Of a DNA stretch of 64,000 bases, positions 46,014-54,680 are shown piece by piece. Location of the stretch: positions 1 to 64,000 of the forward strand of contig JBJKXC010000019.1 in assembly GCA_045561735.1 (NCBI GenBank), read 5' to 3'. A program made the translations under genes and the position numbers. The DNA is from UBA3537 sp045561735. GTDB taxonomy: Bacteria > Bacteroidota > Bacteroidia > Flavobacteriales > Flavobacteriaceae. How positions within the stretch are numbered: the first letter of the stretch is position 1; each line of letters opens with the position of its first letter. Under the pieces are notes generated by a model. That model had not been told where the DNA came from and did no database searches. It worked only from the letters and a program-made list of their open reading frames with translations.

Positions 46014-47068
46014 CAGTTAATTGATTTTACTACACTTTTTGGGGCCTCTTTTCGTGTGCCGTCGAAGCCGTCGATACCAGTAACGGTAGTGTATTTAAGC
46101 ACCAAACGTTTACCGGGATTAATGATTTTATAGGCCGATTGACACATTAAAGTAGCCTCGTGAAAACCACATAAAATAAGTTTCAATTTTCCAGGATAAA
46201 TATTAACATCGCCAATGGCAAAAATACCTGGAATATTGGTCTGATAATCCAATGAATTATTAACTTTAATGGCGTTTTTCTCAATTTCAAGACCCCAATT
46301 TGAAATGGGCCCTAATTTTGGTGACAACCCAAATAAAGGAATAAAAGCATCCGTTTTAATGTGTTGTTCTTGCTTATTTGAAACACTATATGAAATAGAA
46401 TCTAATTTACTTTTACCATAGAGTCCTGTAACTTCAGCAGGCGTGATTAAATCAATATTTCCATTGTCTTTTAGCGCTTGAACTTTTTCTACTGAGTCTA
46501 AAGCCCCTCTAAATTCGGTTCTTCTGTGAATCAAAGTCACATTACTGGCAACCTCACTCAAAAAAATTGTCCAGTCTAAAGCTGAGTCACCACCACCCGC
46601 AATAACAACTCTCTTATTGCGGTAAACTTCTGGGTCTTTAATCATGTATGCAACGCCGCGGTCTTCATAATCTGAAAGGTTTTTAATGGCCGGTTTTCGA
46701 GGTTCAAAACTTCCAAGTCCTCCTGCAATCGCTACAACAGGGGCGCTGTGTTGTGTTCCTTTATTTGTAGTAACCACGAAAGAACCATCTACTTTTTTTT
46801 CAATTGTCTCTGCCCGTTCACCAAGGGTAAAACCTGGTTCAAATTGTTTGGATTGTTCCAATAATTTTTTTGTTAAATCCCCAGCTAAAATTTCTGGGTA
46901 AGCGGGGATGTCATAAATTGGCTTTTTAGGGTAAATTTCAGAACATTGACCTCCAGGTTCAGCCAATGCGTCAATGAGATGGCATTTGAGCTTAAGAAGT
47001 CCAGCTTCAAAGACAGCAAATAAACCCGTTGGCCCAGCGCCAATTATAAGAATGTCAGTCTTGATCAT
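46013..47068 (-). CDS. Ferredoxin-NAD(P)+ reductase, thioredoxin-reductase-like
   Basis: A 351-residue flavoprotein. FAD motif ILIIGAGPTGLFAVFEAGLL lies near residue 6. The NAD(P) motif RVVIAGGGDSALDW is near residue 150. A closing GIFAIGDVNIYPGKLKLILCG binds FAD. The CxxC redox pair of true thioredoxin reductase is absent, which places it with the YumC-type ferredoxin-NADP reductases. The ATG at 47068, one base after the NifU stop, is preferred to an in-frame TTG at 47080. It overlaps the downstream ferredoxin gene, so the two are a likely reductase-carrier pair. Confidence 0.9.
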   Translation of the reverse strand: MIKTDILIIGAGPTGLFAVFEAGLLKLKCHLIDALAEPGGQCSEIYPKKPIYDIPAYPEILAGDLTKKLLEQSKQFEPGFTLGERAETIEKKVDGSFVVTTNKGTQHSAPVVAIAGGLGSFEPRKPAIKNLSDYEDRGVAYMIKDPEVYRNKRVVIAGGGDSALDWTIFLSEVASNVTLIHRRTEFRGALDSVEKVQALKDNGNIDLITPAEVTGLYGKSKLDSISYSVSNKQEQHIKTDAFIPLFGLSPKLGPISNWGLEIEKNAIKVNNSLDYQTNIPGIFAIGDVNIYPGKLKLILCGFHEATLMCQSAYKIINPGKRLVLKYTTVTGIDGFDGTRKEAPKSVVKSIN

Positions 47069-47069
47069 T

Positions 47070-47318
47070 TTAGGCCTCAATATTTATAACAGACTGAATT
47101 TGAGGTGCATATTTTTTAATGGTCATTTCTACCCCAGACTTTAAAGTCATTTGATTGACCGTACATGATGAGCATGCGCCAATAAGTTGGACTTTAACAA
47201 TTTCACCATTTTCAATATCGATGAGATTGATATTTCCTCCGTCATTTTGAAGAAAAGGTCGAATTTCATCCAGTGCTTTTTCAACATTTTTTTGAAGATC
47301 TTCTGAGCTCATAATCAT
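47070..47318 (-). CDS. NifU-like Fe-S scaffold protein
   Basis: An 82-residue protein equal to the C-terminal NifU/Nfu domain. It has ALDEIRPFLQNDGGNINLIDIENG and the cluster-binding IGACSSCTVNQMTLKSGVE, with the CxxC pair at about residues 52 and 55. Such proteins carry 4Fe-4S clusters to target enzymes. It begins one base after the Mrp stop and ends one base before the reductase start, the closest possible packing. Either of two in-frame ATG codons (47318 or 47312) could be the start. Confidence 0.94.
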   Translation of the reverse strand: MIMSSEDLQKNVEKALDEIRPFLQNDGGNINLIDIENGEIVKVQLIGACSSCTVNQMTLKSGVEMTIKKYAPQIQSVINIEA

Positions 47319-47319
47319 T

Positions 47320-48456
47320 TTATTTATTTTTCACAGTACTACAACCTGCCATGGTTGTTATTTTCACAACTTCTGTAGGTGGCAAGTCTTTATGTCGTTT
47401 AACAGTTTCTTTTACAATTTCTTGTGTTAGTGATTTAAAAGCCAACGCTGTTTGAGTCCCCTCTTGTAATGCTGCTGGTCTTCCGTAATCACCTGCCTCT
47501 CTTATGCTTTGAACAATAGGTATTTCCCCTAAAAAAGGAACCGCTAAATCCAAAGCTAAATGTTTTGCGCCTTCTTGCCCAAATATATAATATTTATTTT
47601 CAGGAAGTTCCTCAGGTACAAAATAGGCCATATTTTCTATGATTCCAAGAACAGGGACATTGATGTTCTCTTGTTGAAACATGGCTACGCCTTTTTTTGC
47701 ATCCGAGAGCGCCACATTTTGGGGCGTGCTCACAACCACAGCGCCTGTAATAGGCAGCGACTGCATGATACTCAAGTGGATGTCTCCCGTGCCAGGAGGC
47801 AAGTCGATGAGTAAAAAATCTAGAGGACCCCAAGCGGCATCAAATATCATTTGATTGAGAGCCTTGGATGCCATAGGGCCTCTCCAAATAACAGCTTGAC
47901 TTGGTTTTGTAAAAAACCCTATAGATAAAATTTTAACACCATAACTTTCAACAGGTTTCATTTTTGAAGCGCCATCGACGTGAACTGCTAATGGTTTGTC
48001 AGAAACAACATCAAACATGATGGGAATGGAGGGACCATAAATATCGGCATCTAGGATTCCAACTTTGAAGCCCATATTGGCTAAAGTAACTGCAATATTT
48101 GAGGTAACGGTAGATTTTCCCACTCCACCTTTTCCCGAAGCAATTGCAATGATATTTTGAATACCAGGAATGGGTTTTCCCTTGATTTCATTTTTTGGCT
48201 GAGTAGGGACATCAACTTTTACATTGATTTTAATCTTTGCTTTAGCGTATACCAAATCATGAATGGCTTTCATGATATTAACCTCAGTGCGTTTTCTGGC
48301 TTGAAGCGTGGGATTGGAAATACTGATATCAACAATAACTTCATCCTTAAAAACAACAACATTTTTGACAGCTTTGCTTTCAACAATATTTATACCTTCA
48401 CTAGAAACGGTGATAGTTTCCAAAGCACTTAAGATGTCTTTTTTTGTGAATTTCAA
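47320..48456 (-). CDS. mrp: Mrp/NBP35-family P-loop ATPase, Fe-S cluster carrier
   Basis: A 378-residue protein. The N-terminal DUF59/MIP18-like domain (about 1-85) is followed by the deviant Walker A ASGKGGVGKSTVTSN (about 107-121), ILDADIYGPSIP and LPPGTGDIHLSIMQSLPI. The C-terminal region ends in MAGCSTVKNK. Members bind and transfer 4Fe-4S clusters with ATP. It is the first gene of the tight Mrp-NifU-reductase-ferredoxin set. The C-terminal CxxC seen in some carriers is not present; only one Cys is near the end. Confidence 0.93.
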   Translation of the reverse strand: MKFTKKDILSALETITVSSEGINIVESKAVKNVVVFKDEVIVDISISNPTLQARKRTEVNIMKAIHDLVYAKAKIKINVKVDVPTQPKNEIKGKPIPGIQNIIAIASGKGGVGKSTVTSNIAVTLANMGFKVGILDADIYGPSIPIMFDVVSDKPLAVHVDGASKMKPVESYGVKILSIGFFTKPSQAVIWRGPMASKALNQMIFDAAWGPLDFLLIDLPPGTGDIHLSIMQSLPITGAVVVSTPQNVALSDAKKGVAMFQQENINVPVLGIIENMAYFVPEELPENKYYIFGQEGAKHLALDLAVPFLGEIPIVQSIREAGDYGRPAALQEGTQTALAFKSLTQEIVKETVKRHKDLPPTEVVKITTMAGCSTVKNK

Positions 48457-48513
48457 AGCGTAAAATACAGATTGATTGTTGAGTGCAAATATACGCTTGA
48501 TTTGCTAAAAAAG

Positions 48514-48840
48514 CTAAAGTTCTTTTGAGGGATCCCAAAAAACAGCTCTAAAATTTTGAATTTGATTGTCTTTGACTTCAACACCCTCACTTTTAAGCAA
48601 TTGTTCCATCATATTAATGCCTTCAAAATGGTGTTTCCCTGTCAGAAATCCTTTACGATTTACCACGCGATGGGCTGGTACATCTTTTCCGTGAGATGCA
48701 GTCATGGCATAGCCAACCATTCGAGCACTTTTTAAAGCCCCTAACTGTTTTGCGATAGCCCCATAACTAGTCACACGTCCAAATGGGATTTGTCGTGCAA
48801 TTTCGTAACAACGTTCAAAAAAATTTGAGTTCATAATCAA
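48514..48840 (-). CDS. Alkyltransferase-like protein (ATL, MGMT family without active Cys)
   Basis: A 108-residue DNA-binding protein of the MGMT fold. It has the winged-helix FGRVTSYGAIAKQLG (about 20-34) and the recognition region SARMVGYAMTAS with the Arg finger. The active-site motif, normally PCHRV, is PAHRVV here (Ala at about residue 56), so it cannot accept an alkyl group. ATL proteins bind O6-alkylguanine and recruit nucleotide excision repair. That is of interest because mfd, the coupling factor of that pathway, is disrupted in this sequence. It lies 13 bases downstream of the LysE-type gene. Confidence 0.9.
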   Translation of the reverse strand: MIMNSNFFERCYEIARQIPFGRVTSYGAIAKQLGALKSARMVGYAMTASHGKDVPAHRVVNRKGFLTGKHHFEGINMMEQLLKSEGVEVKDNQIQNFRAVFWDPSKEL

Positions 48841-48853
48841 AGAGCATCTAAAA

Positions 48854-49477
48854 TTAAATCAAATTAATTAATGTAAAGATGGCAACGCCTAGGGTTATCA
48901 ACGCAATGGAGTAGTTCATGTTTTTTGGAGAGGTAATTTTATTATTTTTAATATTATCAAAGAACAAAATATAAATGTAAAGCGCAATAAAACTTCCCAT
49001 GATAGCCCCAGCGATATAAGCGCCAATACTGCTAGGGTCAAGCTGCAACCAACCTACGGACAATAAGGAGGTAACAACGTAGGCTTGGAAAGGAATAGGG
49101 AAGATATTAAGTGCAGACATGAAAAACCCTTGAAAAAAACGACTTTGTTTACTTTGAATTCTAGCATTAACGCTTACAGGAGATGTTTGATTCTTTCCAG
49201 TAAAATAAAAATAAAAAGAAATTAATAAAAAAATGACGACTGCCATACGCTTGAGAACACTTGTGACATCCGGATGTTGATTTAGATATTTTGCGAAAAT
49301 CGTAGCGACATAGGTTTGTAGACCTACAACAATGCAAACACCAATTGAAAAAATAAAACTGCGATTGTGACCTTCCTTGAGACTTATTCTGGCAGCCGAC
49401 ATATTAAGCATGCCAGGTGGCATCACTCCTAAAAAAGAAATCAAAAGGCTAAGAAAAAAAATTAAAGTAACGTCCAA
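48854..49477 (-). CDS. LysE/RhtB-family exporter
   Basis: A 207-residue inner-membrane protein with about six helices. The start VTLIFFLSLLISFLGVMPPGMLNMSAARISLKEG carries the family's PGxxxxxxxxxxxxxG motif. Later helices are ALNIFPIPFQAYVVTSLL and IGAYIAGAIMGSFIALYIY. The family exports amino acids or other small metabolites; the substrate here is unknown. It starts with TTG three bases before the trmB stop is complete, so translation may be coupled. The flavobacterial context (trmB upstream, ATL downstream) gives no clue to substrate. Confidence 0.82.
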   Translation of the reverse strand: MDVTLIFFLSLLISFLGVMPPGMLNMSAARISLKEGHNRSFIFSIGVCIVVGLQTYVATIFAKYLNQHPDVTSVLKRMAVVIFLLISFYFYFTGKNQTSPVSVNARIQSKQSRFFQGFFMSALNIFPIPFQAYVVTSLLSVGWLQLDPSSIGAYIAGAIMGSFIALYIYILFFDNIKNNKITSPKNMNYSIALITLGVAIFTLINLI

Positions 49478-49480
49478 TAA

Positions 49481-50155
49481 TTAGTGTATTTTAAATCTAA
49501 TATACGTAATTGCTTTCCCCTTGTCCAAATAGGTTTTCTCGTAAAAGGTTTCAATCCCAGTTACAACTTCAGGACTTCCCTCTTGTCGGTACACATCGTG
49601 GTTTGCGTATTGAATTTCATAGCCAAGCCCTTCAAGTAGGCCCAAAGTATAGCCGTGCATGTATTCACTGTCCGTTTTTAGATGTACCACCCCATCAGCT
49701 TTTAGAACATGCTTGTAACGATTTAAAAATGTAGGATTGGTTAAGCGATGCTTCGTGCGTTTGTATTTGATCTGAGGGTCTGGAAATGTTATCCAAATTT
49801 CATCAACTTCTCTGGCTTCAAAAAGGCCGTCAATGAGTTCTATTTGGGCACGGACAAATGCTACATTAGATAATTTATTTTCTTGGGCTGTCTTGGCGCC
49901 TCGCCAGAAACGAGCCCCTTTAATGTCAATGCCAATGTAATTCTTATTTGGGTCTCTTTCGGCCAATCCAACAGTATACTCTCCTTTTCCACATCCCAAT
50001 TCTAACACTAAGGGATGGTTGTTTTTAAAAAACTCAGCACACCACTGCCCTTTCAAAGAAAATTTATTTTCAACAAGTGTTTCGCGCGTGGGTTGGAAAA
50101 CATTGGGAAATGTTTCGTTTTCTTTAAACCGTTTTAATTTATTTTTACTCCCCAA
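49481..50155 (-). CDS. trmB: tRNA (guanine46-N7)-methyltransferase
   Basis: A 224-residue SAM enzyme that makes m7G46 in tRNA variable loops. Motif I is LVLELGCGKGEYTVGLAER. IGIDIKGARFWRGAKTA follows. The signature VDEIWITFPDPQIKYKRTKHRL, the Bacteroidota form of the FPDP motif, contains the catalytic residues. The C-terminus has GIETFYEKTYLDKGK. The start is placed at the TTG at 50155 because MGSKNKLKRFKENETF is the normal family N-terminus. An upstream in-frame codon at 50182 adds an atypical MYFCTKQLL. A TATTTTTG -7 box lies at 50172-50179. Confidence 0.93.
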   Translation of the reverse strand: MGSKNKLKRFKENETFPNVFQPTRETLVENKFSLKGQWCAEFFKNNHPLVLELGCGKGEYTVGLAERDPNKNYIGIDIKGARFWRGAKTAQENKLSNVAFVRAQIELIDGLFEAREVDEIWITFPDPQIKYKRTKHRLTNPTFLNRYKHVLKADGVVHLKTDSEYMHGYTLGLLEGLGYEIQYANHDVYRQEGSPEVVTGIETFYEKTYLDKGKAITYIRFKIH

Positions 50156-50194
50156 AAGTAGTTGCTTTGTGCAAAAATACACAAAGCAAAGTGA

Positions 50195-51247
50195 TTAATT
50201 TATTTCTAAAGGCAACGTAAATGAAAATTCACTGCCAATACCATATTTGCTATCAACAAAGATATTTTCCTGGTGAGCGTCAATGATGTGTTTAACAATC
50301 GACAAGCCCAATCCAGACCCTCCCTCGGTTCGAGCACCACTTTTATCAACGCGATAAAAACGCTCAAATAATCGAGAAATATGCTGATCTTCAATACCTT
50401 CGCCGTTGTCCGTTATGCGAACAACTACTTTATAATCTTCAAGTGGTTCAACGCTAATCTCCGTGGTTCCATTAACATGTCCGTATTTAATAGAATTTAC
50501 AACAAGATTGGTTAAAACTTGTTGAATGCGCTCACGGTCTGCATGTACCATTAATTTAGTATGTCCAGAATTTTCAATGGATAGTACAATATTTTTCTTT
50601 ACAGCTTTCATCTCTAGTTCTTCAAAGACATTGCGAATCAACTCCAAAATATCAAAACTTGAGGTTTCTAATTTTGACTCCCCAAATTCAATTTTTGTAA
50701 TCATGTCCAAATCTTGAACAATGTATATCAAGCGGTCAACACCTTTATCTGCTCTTTTTAAATATTTCTTTAAAACCTCTGGATCGCTCATTGCACCATC
50801 GAGTAGAGTGGAAATGTATCCCTGAACCGTAAACAGTGGGGTTTTTAATTCGTGAGCCACGTTTCCTACAAACTCTTTTCTAAATTCTTCTCTTGCCTGA
50901 AACGACTGAACTTCTTGTTTTTTTAATTTGGCGTATTTACTAATTTCACTAGCTAGAAAGTCCATGTCTGCAGAAATGGGAATATTTTGTACAGGACTAG
51001 TTTTGGATTCTAAAATCATAATATCCTTATATATTTTTTCGATGCGCTTAAAAATATATTTTTTAGTACTGTACTGAAAAATTAAAAACACCACGATGAA
51101 TGTGATGCCTAAAAAACCTAAAGAAATTTTGACATCAAAACTGTTTTTGAAATACAAAAAAACACTCAGAGCGAGTGTTAAGACAATAGACGTTAGCAGC
51201 GCAGTAATGATTGCAAAAGTATATGACTTTTTTGAAAATGAGCTCAT
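50195..51247 (-). CDS. Sensor histidine kinase, PhoR-like
   Basis: A 350-residue inner-membrane kinase. Two helices lie at about 10-33 and 42-60 with almost no periplasmic loop, so it probably senses within the membrane or through partners. HisKA has His132 in GNVAHELKTPLFTVQGY. The ATPase domain has N (NLVVNSIKYGH), G1 (ITDNGEGIED), F (LFERFYRVD) and G2 (GGSGLGLSIVKHI) boxes, all intact. Its start overlaps the response-regulator stop (ATGA), so the two form a coupled pair. The arrangement resembles PhoB-PhoR, but no phosphate genes are nearby, so the signal is unknown. Confidence 0.92.
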   Translation of the reverse strand: MSSFSKKSYTFAIITALLTSIVLTLALSVFLYFKNSFDVKISLGFLGITFIVVFLIFQYSTKKYIFKRIEKIYKDIMILESKTSPVQNIPISADMDFLASEISKYAKLKKQEVQSFQAREEFRKEFVGNVAHELKTPLFTVQGYISTLLDGAMSDPEVLKKYLKRADKGVDRLIYIVQDLDMITKIEFGESKLETSSFDILELIRNVFEELEMKAVKKNIVLSIENSGHTKLMVHADRERIQQVLTNLVVNSIKYGHVNGTTEISVEPLEDYKVVVRITDNGEGIEDQHISRLFERFYRVDKSGARTEGGSGLGLSIVKHIIDAHQENIFVDSKYGIGSEFSFTLPLEIN

Positions 51248-51936
51248 TGATTTTGAAACTTATAACCAACGCCTTTAATCGTTTTAAATTTAGAGTCACC
51301 TAATTTTCCACGCAGTTTTCTTATATGAACATCAATGGTGCGTCCTCCAACAACAACTTCGCTACCCCATATTTTTTCCAAGATAACTTGGCGTTTAAAA
51401 ACTTTCCCGGGTTTGGATGCCAACAAATATAGCAATTCAAATTCTTTTCTTGGTAAAACCATATCGAGGCCTTTATAATTGATTTTATACTCTTCTCTGT
51501 CAATAACAAGCCCATCTAAAAAAATGGGGGTGTTTGAAATTGAATCCTTCTGGGTTTTTAAGCGTCTTAGCAAAGACTTAATTTTACTTACCAAAACTTT
51601 GGGCTTAATGGGTTTTGTGATATAATCATCGGCCCCGGCCTCAAAGCCAGCAACTTGAGAATAGTCTTCACCTCTTGCTGTTAGAAAAGTAATAAGCGTA
51701 TTTTCAAGTTCAGGTATTTTTCTAATTTGTTCACAAGCTTCAATGCCGTCCATTTCAGGCATCATCACATCCAAAATAATGAGATTGGGTTTTTCTTTTT
51801 TGGCTTTCTTAATGGCTTTCTGACCATTATTAGCTGTAAAAACAGTATAACCTTGAGATGTTAAGTTGTAGCTAATAATTTCTAAAATATCAGGTTCATC
51901 ATCGACAAGTAATATTTTAATGTTTTTATTAGTCAA
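51244..51936 (-). CDS. Response regulator, OmpR/PhoB family
   Basis: A 230-residue DNA-binding regulator. The receiver domain has acidic pocket Asp12-Asp13 in LLVDDEPD, phospho-acceptor Asp56 in LIILDVMMPEMDG, the conserved Thr in TFLTARGED and Lys in ITKPIKP. A winged-helix output domain ends GGRTIDVHIRKLRGKLGDSK and IKGVGYKF. The TTG at 51936 (MTNKNIKILL) gives the normal family N-terminus. An open frame extends 43 codons further upstream, but that stretch is not part of the family. It overlaps the kinase gene by four bases. Confidence 0.92.
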   Translation of the reverse strand: MTNKNIKILLVDDEPDILEIISYNLTSQGYTVFTANNGQKAIKKAKKEKPNLIILDVMMPEMDGIEACEQIRKIPELENTLITFLTARGEDYSQVAGFEAGADDYITKPIKPKVLVSKIKSLLRRLKTQKDSISNTPIFLDGLVIDREEYKINYKGLDMVLPRKEFELLYLLASKPGKVFKRQVILEKIWGSEVVVGGRTIDVHIRKLRGKLGDSKFKTIKGVGYKFQNQ

Positions 51937-52260
51937 ATTGAATAAAAAATAGTTATGAGTAAATATATAAATTATCCCACAAACTAAAAAAATGATTAAT
52001 ATTCTTAATATTGGCTTAATATTCCTGAAACAATTTAATGACCTAATATGAGGTTTTAAGGCCATTTTAAATCACACCAAAAATTTGGTTTCAGTTAAAC
52101 TTGAACAACCATTTTGAAAGTTAAAATTTATAAAGCCTTAGTTTACAAGAATGTAAACTTAAAAATAAATTTATGTTAATAAACATGATTTAGAAAGTTG
52201 ATGGTATATTAGTTTATTTCAAAAAAACTATCTTTGGAAATATAACTTAATATCAATTTG
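51937..52260. other. 324-base divergent intergenic region
   Basis: No gene is supported. An open minus-strand frame crosses its left part but encodes only AT-driven hydrophobic sequence. The right part holds a plus-strand TATCTTTG -7 box at 52229-52236 that would drive the T9SS gene with a leader of about 20 bases; no TTTG is found at the proper -33 spacing. I see no repeat or RNA structure. Confidence 0.5.
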
Positions 52261-54597
52261 ATGAAACATTTTTACTTTATAATTTTAACATTCTTAACTT
52301 TCAACTTGACCCACGGGCAAGGCTTAGAAGATTTTACGAACTCAAATGCTACAAACAGTTATTCCGATGGCTCTTTTGAAGGTAATAATAGCATTACCTG
52401 GAGTTATATAGCCTCTAGAAATGGAAATAATGATTCCAACGCTTCAGGAATTGAACTCCCAGCCTTAATGCTGAGAAGAGCTTCTAGCGGTAGTAAGATA
52501 ACATCCAGCGCAATTTCTGGAGGTATTTCAAATTTTTCTATGAAGCTATACAAAGGATTTACCGGTGGTGGCGACAGACAAGTTGAGCTATTCATCAACG
52601 GAGTTTCTAAGGGAATATCAACTCCTTTCGACGATTTCTCAGAGTATACTTTTTCGGTTGATAATATAAATGTTTCCGGAAACATTGTAATAGAGATTGT
52701 TAATACAACCCCTAAACAGATTATAATTGATGACATCTCTTGGACTGGTTTTTCAACATCTTGTTTAGTTATATTCGGGCAAGCACAGTACAGTTGTGAA
52801 GGAAATTCAATTGGAGACAGTAACGACTTCGTGACTGTTAGTATTCCGTATTCAGGGTCAGACGATGGTATTACCTCCCTTACGACAACCTCAGGAGGCT
52901 CCATTGGCGGGGACGACCCAGCAACTACTTCGGACGGAACAATCGTAATTTCAGGTGTTTCAGAGGGAAGCGGATGGGATCTAGTTTTAAATGGTGGCGA
53001 CTGTGATGGTATTTCCACATCCGGAACCACTGAGGTGGATTTTTGTGATCCAATTCCGAACACATGTTATGACCTCAGCAATGGTAATGAGTCTTTTGAA
53101 CTTGTTGCTGTAGCTACCAACTCAGACTCAGATGTCTGGGTCAACAATTCTGGAACCTATAATATGAATGGATATTGCGGAAGTGGCTGTACGGAAAATA
53201 GTGATACATGGCTTTTATTTGGTCCTTTAGACACAACTCAAACAAATGATTTAAAATTGGCATTTAATGCCACTGAACAATATGGTGTTACAGACTTAAT
53301 TGTAGCTTATACTGAGCAATATGGCGGTTGTCCTGCACTCTCCCAATGGATCACAGCTACAACTGTTTCAGATCCTGGTGAGGTTGAGGTAGATTTGTCT
53401 CAAATCAATGGAACAAACGTATACATTGGTATCCAATATTACGATGATGGAACAGGTGGATTTTCTGGATGGACATTAACGGATGTTACATTAAATTCTT
53501 TTGGGAATTGTCCAATATTAGGAAATATTACCCCCTCTGATTGTGCCACATGTGATGTTAGTTTAGATACAGCAGTTTATAGCTGTGGCAGCAATATAGT
53601 TGGAGACAACAATGACGAGGTTATAATCACCGTTCCTTATATTGGTAGCGAATCGAGTCTGACATCCATAACCACGTCCAGCAATGGGAATCTTGGCGGA
53701 GATGATCCCGCCCTGACTGCTGATGGAAACATTATTCTTTCAGGACTAATTGAAGGGGATTTGTGGGACATAACCTTGAACGGTGGTGATTGTGACGGTA
53801 CAACTATTTCGGGAACAATACCTGCGTCTCTTTGCGACCCGGTAATAGAGGGTTTGGTTATTAATGAAATCTTGGCCGATCCAGGTAACACAAATAGTGA
53901 CGGTAATGTAGATGGCATTGATGCTAATAACGATGGAACGATAAGCACTAGTCAAGATGAATTTTTTGAATTGTATAATAATAGTGGTGAAACTTTAGAT
54001 ATTTCGGGTTACACAATGGAAGACTTCTTTGCTATAAGACATACATTTCCAGCGGGTACTACAATGCAACCCAATGAGTTTTTAGTTGTTTTTTCAGGTG
54101 GAACCTTAGATGATTTTAGTGGAAATGCGCAAATTGCATCTAGTGGTGCACTTGGCCTAAATAATAGCTCGGATTTTGTTACTATTAAGAATCCATCAGG
54201 AGCTATCGTAGTGTCTGAAAATTACACGGGGGCCACTGATCAATCGATTTGTAGAGATCCTGATTTTACGGGAGATTTTGTTGGGCATTTATCACACAGT
54301 TCAAATCCTGTGGCATCTAGCCCAGGGCAGAGAAATGACGGTGTACTTTCAGTTGATGGCGCCGTGGCAACTGCCTTTGAGCTTTTTCCCAACCCAAGCA
54401 ATACAGGATTTATAAACATTAAATCCAATCAAAACGGAGCTGTAAAGGTTAAGGTTTTTGATATGCTGGGAAAGCAAATGATTGACACAACAGTGGTAAA
54501 TGAACGCCTTGAAGTATCAAGTTTGAACGCTGGTATATACATTGTTAACCTTACCCAAAATGACAGAACAACAACTAAAAAATTAATTCTTCAATAA
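52261..54597 (+). CDS. T9SS-secreted protein with duplicated Cys-containing beta unit and lamin-tail domain
   Basis: A 778-residue exported protein. Signal peptide about 1-20 (ending LTHGQ). Residues 22-165 form a beta-sandwich resembling carbohydrate-binding or PEP-CTERM-neighbour folds (FSMKLYKGFTGGGDRQVELF). A unit of about 86 residues occurs twice (178-263 and 441-526), each ending GGDCDG...CDP. Between them lies a cleaved-adhesin/choice-of-anchor-J-like domain (DTWLLFGPLDTT, FSGWTLTDVTLN). A lamin-tail domain follows (about 528-690, VINEILADPGN, FFELYNNSGETLDISGYTM) with a Ca-binding-like insert DGNVDGIDANNDG. A T9SS type A sorting domain closes it (LFPNPSN at 708 to KKLILQ). No catalytic domain is visible; adhesion or polymer binding is likeliest. 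Confidence 0.82.
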   Translation: MKHFYFIILTFLTFNLTHGQGLEDFTNSNATNSYSDGSFEGNNSITWSYIASRNGNNDSNASGIELPALMLRRASSGSKITSSAISGGISNFSMKLYKGFTGGGDRQVELFINGVSKGISTPFDDFSEYTFSVDNINVSGNIVIEIVNTTPKQIIIDDISWTGFSTSCLVIFGQAQYSCEGNSIGDSNDFVTVSIPYSGSDDGITSLTTTSGGSIGGDDPATTSDGTIVISGVSEGSGWDLVLNGGDCDGISTSGTTEVDFCDPIPNTCYDLSNGNESFELVAVATNSDSDVWVNNSGTYNMNGYCGSGCTENSDTWLLFGPLDTTQTNDLKLAFNATEQYGVTDLIVAYTEQYGGCPALSQWITATTVSDPGEVEVDLSQINGTNVYIGIQYYDDGTGGFSGWTLTDVTLNSFGNCPILGNITPSDCATCDVSLDTAVYSCGSNIVGDNNDEVIITVPYIGSESSLTSITTSSNGNLGGDDPALTADGNIILSGLIEGDLWDITLNGGDCDGTTISGTIPASLCDPVIEGLVINEILADPGNTNSDGNVDGIDANNDGTISTSQDEFFELYNNSGETLDISGYTMEDFFAIRHTFPAGTTMQPNEFLVVFSGGTLDDFSGNAQIASSGALGLNNSSDFVTIKNPSGAIVVSENYTGATDQSICRDPDFTGDFVGHLSHSSNPVASSPGQRNDGVLSVDGAVATAFELFPNPSNTGFINIKSNQNGAVKVKVFDMLGKQMIDTTVVNERLEVSSLNAGIYIVNLTQNDRTTTKKLILQ

Positions 54598-54620
54598 TTA
54601 ATTTTTAAATTCTAATTCAA

Positions 54621-54650
54621 GAGCGTTGCCGAGGCAGCGCTCTTTTTTTT
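54621..54650 (+). terminator. Terminator after the T9SS lamin-tail gene
   Basis: GAGCGTTGCC pairs with GGCAGCGCTC (10 bp with one G-T), followed by eight T after the final C. A TATTTTTG -7 box for the LuxE-like gene overlaps the end of this region (54654-54661). Confidence 0.88.
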
Positions 54651-54680
54651 GTCTATTTTTGTCATTGTATTTTAGTATTT

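Noticed and set aside
48514..48840. Active O6-methylguanine-DNA methyltransferase
   Set aside because: The nucleophilic Cys of PCHRV is Ala, and the protein lacks the N-terminal domain. It fits the ATL group instead.
51937..52065. N-terminal membrane extension of the response regulator
   Set aside because: The open frame continues upstream and looks hydrophobic, but receiver domains begin just before the LLVDDEPD motif and the extension is translated AT-rich intergenic DNA.
52404..53063. Minus-strand 219-codon frame inside the T9SS gene
   Set aside because: It is a by-product of the biased codon use of a Ser/Thr/Gly-rich secreted protein. Its Pro/Glu/Ser-rich translation has no domain, and the sense frame has a signal peptide and sorting domain.
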